NCBI GenBank assembly: GCA_900540405.1
Contig: UQFW01000020.1
Span: 1 to 22,431 of the forward strand
Reading direction: 5' to 3'
Length of the DNA stretch: 22,431 nt
Source: Candidatus Avelusimicrobium faecicola
GTDB taxonomy: Bacteria; Elusimicrobiota; Elusimicrobia; Elusimicrobiales; Elusimicrobiaceae
Below, one piece after another: positions 7,272 through 14,003 of this stretch; the stretch's first letter is position 1; every line of letters begins with the position of its first letter. The notes under the pieces were generated by a model, which worked only from the letters and a program-made list of their open reading frames with translations, searched no databases and had not been told where the DNA came from. Position numbers and translations under genes: made by a program.

Positions 7272-8273
7272 ATGACCACCTATGAATATATTGCACAAAA
7301 CAAGCGGCGCACTTGGCTGCTTGTTTTGTTGTTCCCGCTGACGTTCGCCCTGCTGACCTATGGGGTGCTGTGGCTGGGTGAATATTTTTTATTCGGTAAT
7401 GTAAATGTGGCGTGTGATGATATGGGCCAGTGCGCCTATACGCACCTGACGGACATAAACGGCATTAACTCTTTATTTTTGTGGCTGACTCCTATTTTGT
7501 GGGGGGTGGCCATGCTGTGGGCAGTGGGCTCTTACTTTTTTGGGGACCAGATTATTTTACATTCCGCCCATGCAATTGAAATTTACCGCGAAGACCAGCC
7601 GGAGCTGTTCCGCTTGGTGGAAAATGTAGCCATTACCCGCGGCTTGCCTACCCCGCGTGTGTATATTATGAAAGACCGCGGCTTAAACGCCTTTGCTACC
7701 GGGCGGGACCCGCAGCACGCTTCCGTGGCGCTCACCCTGGGCCTGGTGGAAAAGTTAGACCGGGCCGAACTGGAGGGCGTTATTGCGCACGAAATGGCCC
7801 ATGTGGAAAACCGCGACATCCGCTTAATGCTTATTACGGTAGCGGGGATTTCCTTTTTTACATTACTGGCGGAAATTTGTTTCCGGTCCGCTTTGGTTTC
7901 CAGGCGTTCTTCCGGTAAAGATAACGATAAAGGCGCCCTGATTTTACTGGCCGTAGGCATTATTTTTATGTTGTACGGCTATATTATAGCGCCGCTTATC
8001 CGCTTGGCGGTTTCCCGCCAGCGCGAATACCTGGCCGATTCTACCGCCGCATTAACTACCCGCAACCCGGGCGCGTTAGCCAGTGCTTTGCGTAAAATTT
8101 CCGGTCATTCCGTCACGGAAGAACTCAAAGACCACGCCAGTATGGCCGCCATGTGCATAGAAAACCCGGGGGTCAAGCAGGGCGTGTTTGCGTTTCTTTC
8201 TAACTTAACGGCCACGCACCCGCCTATTGAAGACCGCATCCGCCGTTTAGAAGCTATGGACGGGAGAATATAA
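7272..8273 (+). CDS. M48 (HtpX-like) membrane zinc metalloprotease, first copy
   Basis: 333 residues. The zinc site is complete: H173-E174-x-x-H177 (HEMAH) with the third ligand E252 in an EYLAD motif. Four hydrophobic segments are visible at roughly residues 13-36, 67-91, 195-215 and 220-245. This agrees with HtpX/M48B enzymes that cut misfolded membrane proteins, with the active site at the cytoplasmic face in HtpX. The loop between the first two segments holds two Cys spaced C-x5-C, which could form a disulfide if the loop is periplasmic. The conserved THPP segment near the C-terminus is present. The ribosome site is ACGGGG just before the ATG. The stop overlaps the next ATG by one base. 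Probably acts with LemA, whose gene precedes it. Confidence 0.93.
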   Translation: MTTYEYIAQNKRRTWLLVLLFPLTFALLTYGVLWLGEYFLFGNVNVACDDMGQCAYTHLTDINGINSLFLWLTPILWGVAMLWAVGSYFFGDQIILHSAHAIEIYREDQPELFRLVENVAITRGLPTPRVYIMKDRGLNAFATGRDPQHASVALTLGLVEKLDRAELEGVIAHEMAHVENRDIRLMLITVAGISFFTLLAEICFRSALVSRRSSGKDNDKGALILLAVGIIFMLYGYIIAPLIRLAVSRQREYLADSTAALTTRNPGALASALRKISGHSVTEELKDHASMAAMCIENPGVKQGVFAFLSNLTATHPPIEDRIRRLEAMDGRI

Positions 8274-9334
8274 TGGCCAGCGTGTACGATTTCAAAGCCT
8301 CCAATAACCGCCGTATTTTTATGCTTTCGGCGGTGTTTGTGGTGTTGGTTTTAGTGGCCGCGTGGTGGGGCTCTTATGCGTTTGCCCTGGGGGCTTTTGT
8401 GTCGGACCCGATAAACGGCGAGGAATCCTACACGTCCAAAATCCGCCATACGCTTATCAACCATGTGATAGATAACGCCGTGGACGGGCGTATGGATGCG
8501 TATTTCCTGCCGGATGCCGCGGCGCTGAAAACCAAAGCGCGGGGGTTGGCAAACCGGGTGACGCTGGTTGTATTTTTGTTGGGGCTGTTTTGGGTATTAA
8601 AAGGCTATAAATACGGGGAATGGATGGTGCTGAACGCCGCCCATGCCGTGCGCTTAAAAGAGCCAGAACACCGGGAATTATACCGTTTGGCCACTACCGC
8701 TTGCAAGGCGGCGGGGGTGGCGGCGCCCCGGTTGTATGTGATTATGGATGATAGCCTGAACGCCTTTACCGCGGGGGCAGACCCGCAACGCCCGGCAATT
8801 GTGGTGACGAGCGGCCTATTGGAAAAACTTTCCAAACAGGAGTTGGAAGCCGTTTTGAGCCACGAGGCCGCCCATATCCAGTTTGGGGATGTTAAACTCA
8901 TTATGACGGGGTTGGTGACGTCTTTGCTGTTTGTGCTGATGGGGGAGGCGTGTTTTGCCAGTATTGTGCTGAACCGCAAGGCGGGGCTGTTGGGCTTTTT
9001 AGCCGGTGGGTTTGCCGGGATTTTTTGTTGGGCAATCGGGCTTATCGTGTGCCCGCTGATGAATTTGGCGGTTTCGCGCGAGTGTGAATTGCGGGCCGAT
9101 GCCCAGGCGGTGCTTTTGTGCCGCAATACGGGCGCGCTTATCAGCGCGTTGGAAAAAATATCCAAAGACAGCCGGGTTGAAATTTTAGATTTGCACCCCA
9201 GTATGGTGGGGCTTTGTATTGCCAGCCCGCGGGCGCGGAGCAGTTTGCTGTTGGAACTGTCCGGCCTGGCGGCCACACACCCGCCCATGGCTGTACGGCT
9301 GGCCGCGCTGAAAGAAATGGACGGCCGGGCATAA
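8273..9334 (+). CDS. M48 (HtpX-like) membrane zinc metalloprotease, divergent second copy
   Basis: 353 residues. It parallels the preceding protease along its length, including the LNAF segment, HExxH, third zinc ligand, THPP and a final MDGR, so it is a tandem duplicate. Catalytic residues are kept: H197-E198-x-x-H201 (HEAAH) and E272 in ELRAD, so it should be active. It differs in the loop after the first transmembrane helix, which is longer, lacks the two Cys of copy one and is charged. It starts within the stop codon of copy one (ATAATG), which implies translational coupling. Sequence drift compared with copy one suggests a changed substrate or regulatory role. Confidence 0.92.
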   Translation: MASVYDFKASNNRRIFMLSAVFVVLVLVAAWWGSYAFALGAFVSDPINGEESYTSKIRHTLINHVIDNAVDGRMDAYFLPDAAALKTKARGLANRVTLVVFLLGLFWVLKGYKYGEWMVLNAAHAVRLKEPEHRELYRLATTACKAAGVAAPRLYVIMDDSLNAFTAGADPQRPAIVVTSGLLEKLSKQELEAVLSHEAAHIQFGDVKLIMTGLVTSLLFVLMGEACFASIVLNRKAGLLGFLAGGFAGIFCWAIGLIVCPLMNLAVSRECELRADAQAVLLCRNTGALISALEKISKDSRVEILDLHPSMVGLCIASPRARSSLLLELSGLAATHPPMAVRLAALKEMDGRA

Positions 9335-9351
9335 ACGAATTTGAAGCAGTT

Positions 9352-9357
9352 TATAAT
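9352..9357 (+). promoter_or_regulatory. Possible internal promoter before the second LemA-like gene
   Basis: TATAAT at 9352-9357 lies in the 49-nt gap after the second M48 gene, 26 nt before the next ATG. No good -35 box is seen and no terminator separates the gene from the upstream operon, so read-through is also likely. Confidence 0.35.
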
Positions 9358-9383
9358 TTGATAACAGGAGGAATTTTAGCATT

Positions 9384-9935
9384 ATGTTGTTAGATTTAGC
9401 GGTTGTAGGCGTAGTGGGGGCGGTGGTATACGTTAAAATATGGAAACCCACGCGGGAAAAACAATTCCAATTACAGGTGGAAATGACCGCCGCCTGGAAA
9501 GGTATTTGCTCCCATATCCGCGCCCGGCAGAATGCGGCGGCGCGTATGTTGGAAATTGCGTTTGCGTTGAAACCGGGCGAGCCGTTTGTAAAAGCCTTGT
9601 CCGCCGTGTTGGACGAGCAAACGGTACGGTTAGATGATGTACAGCAGGTGGCTTCGCGCGAAGATACGTTCTTGGGCGTGTTGGCCGCGGCGGAAAGTAT
9701 GGAAACGGCTTTCCCGGCGTTAAAAACGGATGCCCGCTGGCAGGGCGCCCGGCAGGAAGTGGCGGAGTCCAGCCAAAAAATAGCGGTTTTGCGCAACCAA
9801 TATAACGGGGCGGCCATGGTTTTTAATAACCTGGCGGAGCGCTTCCCGGCCAACATCATTTGCGCCCTGTGCAAAACGGAGCAAGTAGCCCTGTTTGAGG
9901 CGCCCCCGCTCAAGCCGGAAGATTTGAACGGTTAA
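9384..9935 (+). CDS. Divergent LemA-like membrane protein (second copy)
   Basis: 183 residues. One N-terminal hydrophobic helix (residues ~2-18), then a helical domain. The C-terminal signature is recognisable: RNQYNG, then NNLAERFPANIICALC, aligning with RRFYNG and FPSNIIAGMF of the first LemA. The central RRYDLIPNLV signature has drifted to a form close to RARQNAAARMLE and the GYA-HE box is gone. The C-terminal half contains two Cys (ICALC) in the segment where the first copy has a Met-Phe pair. AGGAGG (9366-9371) lies 12 nt from the ATG, somewhat far; ATT at 9381 could also be used. It ends at a terminator shared with the convergent third copy. Confidence 0.82.
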   Translation: MLLDLAVVGVVGAVVYVKIWKPTREKQFQLQVEMTAAWKGICSHIRARQNAAARMLEIAFALKPGEPFVKALSAVLDEQTVRLDDVQQVASREDTFLGVLAAAESMETAFPALKTDARWQGARQEVAESSQKIAVLRNQYNGAAMVFNNLAERFPANIICALCKTEQVALFEAPPLKPEDLNG

Positions 9936-9960
9936 TTATTTTTTAGGCTTTTATCAAAAA

Positions 9961-9992
9961 GTGCCCCGGGCAGTTGGTGCCGGGGCGCTTTT
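9961..9992. terminator. Bidirectional terminator between two LemA-like genes
   Basis: GTGCCCCGG (9961-9969) pairs with CCGGGGCGC (9980-9988) with one G-T wobble. It is flanked by AAAAA on the left and TTTT on the right, so it can stop transcripts from both sides. It serves the plus-strand gene ending at 9935 and the minus-strand gene ending at 10007. Confidence 0.8.
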
Positions 9993-10006
9993 GCATAGTG
10001 GGCGGT

Positions 10007-10543
10007 TTAATGGCTTTTGGGCAGGCTTTCCTGAAAATCAAAATATTCCCGGGGGGATAACTCAAACATAGCCGCCAGCAGATTAAGCGGAATCGTATGG
10101 GCCAGCGTATTAAAATCCCGCACGGCGTTATTATAGCGGCGTTTGGCTCTTTCGGCATGGTGTTCCGCCAAAATAAGGGTGCGTTGCAGTTTGATGAACG
10201 GCGGGTCTTGTTGCAGGGCGGTGTTGTTTTGTACCGCCGTAAAAATTTGTTTTAGCTTGCAGGTCACTTCTTTTTCGCACGCAATCCGGCGCGGCAGGGT
10301 GTTGGCTTGGCGGCAGTCCTCTCTTAAATTTTTCAGTGCGTAAATCAAGGCGCGGTCCACTTCCGGCCAGGCAGCGGCGCTAAGGGCCAAAAGCGGGAGA
10401 AGTTCACCCCTGTTTTTCAGGCGGCTGTCCAGCTTTAGCCAGGCGGTTTGGGTGGCTTTATATAGGGCGGTCAATTTGCGGCAGGCCACCGCCAGGATGA
10501 CCACCAGCGCTAACATAAAACCTATAAAAAAACTGACGAGCAT
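10007..10543 (-). CDS. Divergent LemA-like membrane protein (third copy)
   Basis: 178 residues. The start at 10543 is chosen because AAGGGGG lies 6 nt upstream on the minus strand and the product then begins directly with a transmembrane helix (residues ~2-20), as in LemA; an in-frame ATG at 10732 would add 63 unrelated residues. LemA marks are visible: TAWLKLDSRLKNRGELLPLL near residues 30-50 matches the first copy's AWSDIE to DLIPNLV box, and KRRYNNAVRDFN plus LNLLAAMFELSPREYF matches the C-terminal signature. It is encoded opposite to the other two LemA genes and converges on them, so it is a dispersed paralogue under separate control. Function unknown; likely a membrane partner of the neighbouring M48 proteases. 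Confidence 0.82.
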   Translation of the reverse strand: MLVSFFIGFMLALVVILAVACRKLTALYKATQTAWLKLDSRLKNRGELLPLLALSAAAWPEVDRALIYALKNLREDCRQANTLPRRIACEKEVTCKLKQIFTAVQNNTALQQDPPFIKLQRTLILAEHHAERAKRRYNNAVRDFNTLAHTIPLNLLAAMFELSPREYFDFQESLPKSH

Positions 10544-10598
10544 AAATACCCCCTTAAACCAGTTGACGAGCCGTTTTTTTAATTTTACAATGTTAGGA

Positions 10599-10616
10599 GT
10601 ATCCGCCTGCGGATAC
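10599..10616. promoter_or_regulatory. Palindromic operator candidate between lemA-like and symporter genes
   Basis: GTATCCGC (10599-10606) and GCGGATAC (10609-10616) form a perfect 8-bp inverted repeat around CT. It lies 4 nt upstream of the symporter -10 box, where a -35 box would be, and also upstream of the divergent LemA-like gene, so a dimeric regulator could control either or both. Confidence 0.4.
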
Positions 10617-10617
10617 C

Positions 10618-10626
10618 TGTTATAAA
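10618..10626 (+). promoter_or_regulatory. Extended -10 promoter for the sodium symporter
   Basis: TGTTATAAA at 10618-10626 matches the TGnTATAAT extended -10 form seen before several other genes in the window. A start near 10633 would give a leader of about 117 nt before the ATG at 10750. Confidence 0.45.
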
Positions 10627-10645
10627 TTAGAGTATATCCGTTCCT

Positions 10646-10720
10646 AAACGATTTATCAAGGGTTTTTAGCCGTGTCCGGTGCCGGCCTTGGATAAATCGG
10701 TTTGACCCCGGCGCCGGACA
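10646..10720 (+). promoter_or_regulatory. Structured 5' leader with two interlocked helices (candidate cis-regulatory RNA)
   Basis: Helix A pairs 10646-10661 with 10686-10703 (16 base pairs with single-base bulges at 10690 and 10700). Helix B pairs 10673-10685 with 10708-10720 (13 base pairs, one G-T wobble). The order A, B, A', B' means the two helices either form a pseudoknot or exclude each other. The ribosome site GGAG is at 10741-10744, about 20 nt past helix B. No U-run follows helix B, so it is not an ordinary terminator. It does not match a riboswitch class I can name. Confidence 0.45.
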
Positions 10721-10749
10721 AAAACAACTCAAATACTTGTGGAGAAATT

Positions 10750-12390
10750 ATGCTGCTAACAGTATCTTCCTTTGTAGGGTTTACCGCGTTGGTGTTGGGG
10801 CTTTCCTATTATCTGACGCGCAAAAATGATACCTCCTCCTCCGAAGGCTATTTTTTAGCCGGCAGAGGACTAACCGGGTGGGTGATTGCCGCATCCCTCC
10901 TGCTTACTAACCTGTCTACCGAGCAAATGGTAGGGTTAAATGGGCAGGGGTATATGTTTAATATGTCCGGCATGGGGTACGAAGTCGGCGCGTCGCTGGC
11001 GCTGATTATCGTGGCGTTTTTCTTCCTGCCGCGCTACTTAAAAAAAGGCTATGCCACTATCCCGGATTTTATCGGCGAGCGCTATGACGCCGTCACCAAA
11101 CAGTTTGTAAACTTCCTGTTTTTGGCCGGCTATGTGCTTATTTTGCTCCCCACTGTGTTGTATTCTGGCGCGATTGGTATGGGCGGTATTTTTAACATTA
11201 TGGATACCTTCCAAATTTCGGCCATGCAATCCATTGTGGTGGTGGTAGTAGCCATTGGGGTTTTGGGGTGCTTGTATACCATTTTCGGCGGGCTTCGCAT
11301 TATGGCGGTGGCCGATACGCTCAACGGTATCGGGTTGATTTTTGGCGGGCTTATGGTGCCGATTTTCGCCCTGATGTATGTGGGTGACGGCAATATGCTT
11401 ACCGGGATTTCTACCGTGGTGCAGGCCCACCCGGAAAAATTCAACGCCATTGGCGGCGCGGGGGACCCGGTGCCCTTTGCCACCATGTTTACGGGGATGT
11501 TTTTGGTCAACCTGTTTTATTGGGGTTGCAACCAAACCATTATCCAGCGCGCTTTGGCCGCCAAAAACTTAAAAGAAGGCCAAAAAGGGCTTTTGTTGGC
11601 CGCCACGTTTAAGCTGATTGGCCCCTTGTATTTGATTATTCCGGGCATTGTGGCGTTCCACATCTTCCAGGATAAACCGTTGGCGGTGGGGGATATGGCG
11701 TACCCCATGTTGGTAAATACCGTACTGCCCACTTACTTAATCGGCTTTTTTGCGGCGGTGCTGTTCGGGGCCATTTTAAGCTCGTTTAATGCGGCGCTGA
11801 ACTCTACTTCCACCTTGTTTATGCTTAATGTATACAAACCGTTCCGCCCCCAAGCCACGGACGAAGAACTCGTGCGTAAAGGCAAATGGGTGGGTATTGG
11901 ACTAGCGGTGTTTTCTATGTGTGTGGCGCCGCTGATTGCTAAAGCGCCGTCCGGCCTGTTTAACTATTTGCAAATGGTAAACGGTTTTTACAACGTGCCG
12001 ATTTTCACGCTGATTATTTTTGGTATGCTCAATAAAAAAGCGCCCGCGTGGGCCGCTAAAGCCACGTTAGGCTTTTTTATTGTGGTGTACGGCATTACGC
12101 AGCTGCCGTCCAGCCTGGGCTTTATGGCGTGGAAGGACAGTATCGGCTGGCTGTCTGCTTTTTCCGGCTGGCACTTCCTGCACATTATGGCGGTGCTGTT
12201 TGTTATCAGCGTAGTGTTTATGTATGTGACGGGCATTTTCTGGCCGTCCGCCAATAAATACGACGATTCCAAAGATTTGCAAGTGGTGGATATTACCCCG
12301 TGGAAATTGGGCATCACCATGAGCATTGGCATTGTGGTTTGTGTATTTTTGGTGTATGTGTTGTTTTCTTCGTTAGGGATAGCCGCCTGA
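10750..12390 (+). CDS. Sodium/solute symporter, SLC5 (SSS) family
   Basis: 546 residues. The start at 10750 has GGAG at 10741-10744 and puts the first transmembrane helix at the N-terminus; an in-frame ATG at 10702 falls inside helix B of the leader. About 14 hydrophobic segments are visible. SSS hallmarks include SSEGYFLAGRGL followed by a TNLSTEQMVGLNGQGY-type first core helix, and WGCNQTIIQRALAAKNLKEGQ, a segment conserved in sugar-transporting members such as vSGLT and YidK-like proteins. It should import a solute, probably a sugar or related polyol, driven by the Na+ gradient; the substrate cannot be read from sequence. It ends at a strong terminator, so it is probably monocistronic, and it follows an unusually structured leader. 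Confidence 0.9.
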   Translation: MLLTVSSFVGFTALVLGLSYYLTRKNDTSSSEGYFLAGRGLTGWVIAASLLLTNLSTEQMVGLNGQGYMFNMSGMGYEVGASLALIIVAFFFLPRYLKKGYATIPDFIGERYDAVTKQFVNFLFLAGYVLILLPTVLYSGAIGMGGIFNIMDTFQISAMQSIVVVVVAIGVLGCLYTIFGGLRIMAVADTLNGIGLIFGGLMVPIFALMYVGDGNMLTGISTVVQAHPEKFNAIGGAGDPVPFATMFTGMFLVNLFYWGCNQTIIQRALAAKNLKEGQKGLLLAATFKLIGPLYLIIPGIVAFHIFQDKPLAVGDMAYPMLVNTVLPTYLIGFFAAVLFGAILSSFNAALNSTSTLFMLNVYKPFRPQATDEELVRKGKWVGIGLAVFSMCVAPLIAKAPSGLFNYLQMVNGFYNVPIFTLIIFGMLNKKAPAWAAKATLGFFIVVYGITQLPSSLGFMAWKDSIGWLSAFSGWHFLHIMAVLFVISVVFMYVTGIFWPSANKYDDSKDLQVVDITPWKLGITMSIGIVVCVFLVYVLFSSLGIAA

Positions 12391-12408
12391 CGGATTTTAA
12401 GATAAGCC

Positions 12409-12439
12409 GGGGCTCCCGTTAAGGGAGCCCCTTTTGTTT
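12409..12439 (+). terminator. Rho-independent terminator of the symporter gene
   Basis: GGGGCTCCC (12409-12417), loop GTTAA, GGGAGCCCC (12423-12431): a perfect 9-bp stem followed by TTTTGTTTT. Confidence 0.9.
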
Positions 12440-12454
12440 TACCCCGGGAAAAGT

Positions 12455-12463
12455 TGTTATAAT
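12455..12463 (+). promoter_or_regulatory. Extended -10 promoter of the RDD-protein gene
   Basis: TGTTATAAT at 12455-12463 is a perfect extended -10 element. TTGTTT lies 18 bp upstream of the -10 box as a weak -35. It is followed by AGGAG (12476-12480) and the ATG at 12491. Confidence 0.6.
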
Positions 12464-12490
12464 AAAATAGTAAACAGGAGATTTTAATTT

Positions 12491-13363
12491 ATGCCCGAAA
12501 ATATGCCCGAAACCCGGATTAATGTTTTTAATGATTCGCCCGCCCGCGTGCAAACCCCGGCGCAGCAGGCGCCGCAGGTGGAGTATGCCTCGTTAATGGA
12601 ACGCTTTGTAGCCTTGCTGATTGATTACGGCCTGATTATGATTCCCGGCCAGGTAATTCTGATGTTGGCTACGCGCAATATGGAGTTGGAAATGGCCCAT
12701 ATTTACGCCTTAACGGGGTTATTAAATGCGGTGTTTGTGCTGTATATGGCGGTTTTTTCCTGCGGGGGGAGAGTGCCTTTAGGTAAAAAATTGGTGGGGA
12801 TTGCCGTTGCCTCTGCCGACGACTCCGAAGCCCCTATCGGCTTTATGCGGGCGCTACTGCGCAGTGTGGGGTATTATTTCAGCGCGGGCCTGCTGATGTG
12901 CGGGTTTTTAATGGCGTTTTTTGAAGAACGCAAACGCGCGCTAGAGGATTTTATGGGCCGCTCCGTAGTGGTGCGCCTGCGCCCGAAAGGCATTATGGAA
13001 ACCGTGGCCATCACGCTGACGGGGCTGGCTATTATCGCCGCCTATGCGGGCGTGTTTTATTCGCAGACGTTTGCCAAGGGTTCCGCCGTACAACTCGCGT
13101 ATATTGACCGCGCCCAAAAAACGCTGGAAGATTTATCCCTGTTGCAGGAAATCCACCGTTCCCAATACGGCTATTTTACGAACGATTTGCAACGCCTGGT
13201 GCTGTTATCCGGCGACCCGGTGCAATTCCAGCGGGACATCCAACGCACGTTGGATAGGCGCGGGTTTAAGTTGGGCGTATCGCGCAATACTTATAAAATT
13301 ATTGCCCGCGCAAAAGATACCCGCCATACGCAGGTGGTGTTTATCCCGTACCGGGACAGATAA
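12491..13363 (+). CDS. RDD family membrane protein with an extra C-terminal domain
   Basis: 290 residues. The RDD domain covers about residues 33-165: an ERFVALLIDYGLI opening with R and D in the first membrane helix, two further hydrophobic segments, and VPLGKKLVGI. A fourth hydrophobic helix (~173-193) leads to a soluble tail of about 95 residues. The tail contains DRAQKTLEDLSLLQEIHRSQ, then YGYFTNDLQRL, a pattern that resembles the region after the N-terminal helix of type IV pilins and pseudopilins (AQ, aromatic, G-Y-T, L-L). RDD proteins are poorly defined and some act as ion exchangers or small-molecule transporters. Role of the tail is unknown and the pilin comparison is weak. AGGAG lies 10 nt before the ATG; a second Met at residue 5 is possible. 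Confidence 0.75.
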   Translation: MPENMPETRINVFNDSPARVQTPAQQAPQVEYASLMERFVALLIDYGLIMIPGQVILMLATRNMELEMAHIYALTGLLNAVFVLYMAVFSCGGRVPLGKKLVGIAVASADDSEAPIGFMRALLRSVGYYFSAGLLMCGFLMAFFEERKRALEDFMGRSVVVRLRPKGIMETVAITLTGLAIIAAYAGVFYSQTFAKGSAVQLAYIDRAQKTLEDLSLLQEIHRSQYGYFTNDLQRLVLLSGDPVQFQRDIQRTLDRRGFKLGVSRNTYKIIARAKDTRHTQVVFIPYRDR

Positions 13364-13385
13364 CCGGCTGTTTTGCTTGTTTATT

Positions 13386-13416
13386 AAAAAACCCCGCTTT
13401 TTCGGCGGGGTTTTTT
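13386..13416. terminator. Bidirectional terminator between the RDD-protein gene and dksA
   Basis: CCCCGC (13392-13397) pairs with GCGGGG (13405-13410), flanked by AAAAAA and TTTTTT, between two convergent genes. Confidence 0.88.
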
Positions 13417-13445
13417 CATCGGTTTGAATAAGGTTTGGCGCGCAA

Positions 13446-13826
13446 TTAATGCATGTGGTGCGCTTCGGTAGTGTGTTGGCAGTTAATGCAATAACGCGCA
13501 AAAGGCAACGCTTTAATGCGTTTTTTAGGAATCGGCTGGCGGCAGTATTCGCAAATGCCGTAAATGCCTTTGTCTATTTTACGCAAAGCGGCTTCAATTT
13601 GGTCCAGCGTTTTATGGGCATTGCCGGAAAGTTCAAACAAAATTTCTTTATCTAAACTTTTGGAAGCGTCGTCAATGGGGTCCCCCACCTCATTGTCCGG
13701 CATATCCATATTTTTTTTGTCTTTCAGGCGCGCGGCCGCATCATCCCGCAACTCCAAGAGATGTGCCTTAATTGTTTTAATTTCGGCAGCGGTAAGCGCG
13801 TCTTTATTTACTTTTTTAGTCACCAT
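13446..13826 (-). CDS. dksA: DksA/TraR-family RNA polymerase-binding transcription regulator
   Basis: 126 residues, slightly shorter than E. coli DksA. It has a helical coiled-coil region (~10-85) and a C-terminal four-cysteine zinc finger (C92, C95, C113, C116). The coiled-coil tip motif DxxDxA (D49, D52, A54), which in DksA acts at the polymerase active site, is intact, so it is likely a working regulator of the stringent response rather than a bare TraR-type finger protein. The tail is His-rich (EAHHMH). AAGGGGAC precedes the ATG on the minus strand. It is expressed divergently from the msbA-like gene, with a 5' hairpin in its leader. Confidence 0.88.
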   Translation of the reverse strand: MVTKKVNKDALTAAEIKTIKAHLLELRDDAAARLKDKKNMDMPDNEVGDPIDDASKSLDKEILFELSGNAHKTLDQIEAALRKIDKGIYGICEYCRQPIPKKRIKALPFARYCINCQHTTEAHHMH

Positions 13827-13860
13827 AACGTCCCCTTGTTGAATGTATATTAAATTTTAG

Positions 13861-13892
13861 GCCGGGTAAACGCGGGTTGCGTTTCCGGGCCG
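13861..13892 (-). promoter_or_regulatory. 5' leader hairpin of dksA
   Basis: On the minus strand, GGCCCGGAAACGC (from 13892) can pair with GCGTTTACCCGGCC (ending at 13861) around an AACCC loop, with one C-C mismatch and one bulged A: about 12 base pairs. It begins at the predicted transcription start, 35 nt before the dksA start codon. No U-run follows, so it looks like a stabilising or regulatory stem rather than a terminator. Confidence 0.4.
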
Positions 13893-13899
13893 TTTGATT

Positions 13900-13928
13900 A
13901 GTTTAGCAAAGTACGCCCGATTTTTCAA
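13900..13928 (-). promoter_or_regulatory. dksA promoter
   Basis: On the minus strand: TTGAAA (13928-13923), a 17-bp spacer ending in TGC, and TAAACT (13905-13900). It has both a good -35 and an extended -10. Confidence 0.65.
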
Positions 13929-13941
13929 CCCCTCCAAAAAC

Positions 13942-13970
13942 AGGACAAAGCAGACCGTAATTGTTATAAT
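13942..13970 (+). promoter_or_regulatory. Promoter of the msbA-like gene
   Basis: AGGACA (13942-13947), a 17-bp spacer and TATAAT (13965-13970), with TG at 13962-13963 making an extended -10. Its -35 box lies only 13 bp from that of the divergent dksA promoter. Confidence 0.65.
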
Positions 13971-14003
13971 CTAAAATATACCCATTTCTGGAGTTTATTT
14001 CCT

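Noticed and set aside
8605..9913. Antisense open frames opposite the second M48 gene and second LemA-like gene
   Set aside because: They overlap each other and two well-supported sense genes, with no family features.
10544..10732. Longer N-terminus for the third LemA-like protein
   Set aside because: The added residues are not LemA-like, while AAGGGGG precedes the ATG at 10543, which starts directly with a membrane helix.
10702..10749. Longer N-terminus for the sodium symporter
   Set aside because: No ribosome site; the stretch falls within the leader helices, and GGAG precedes the internal ATG at 10750.
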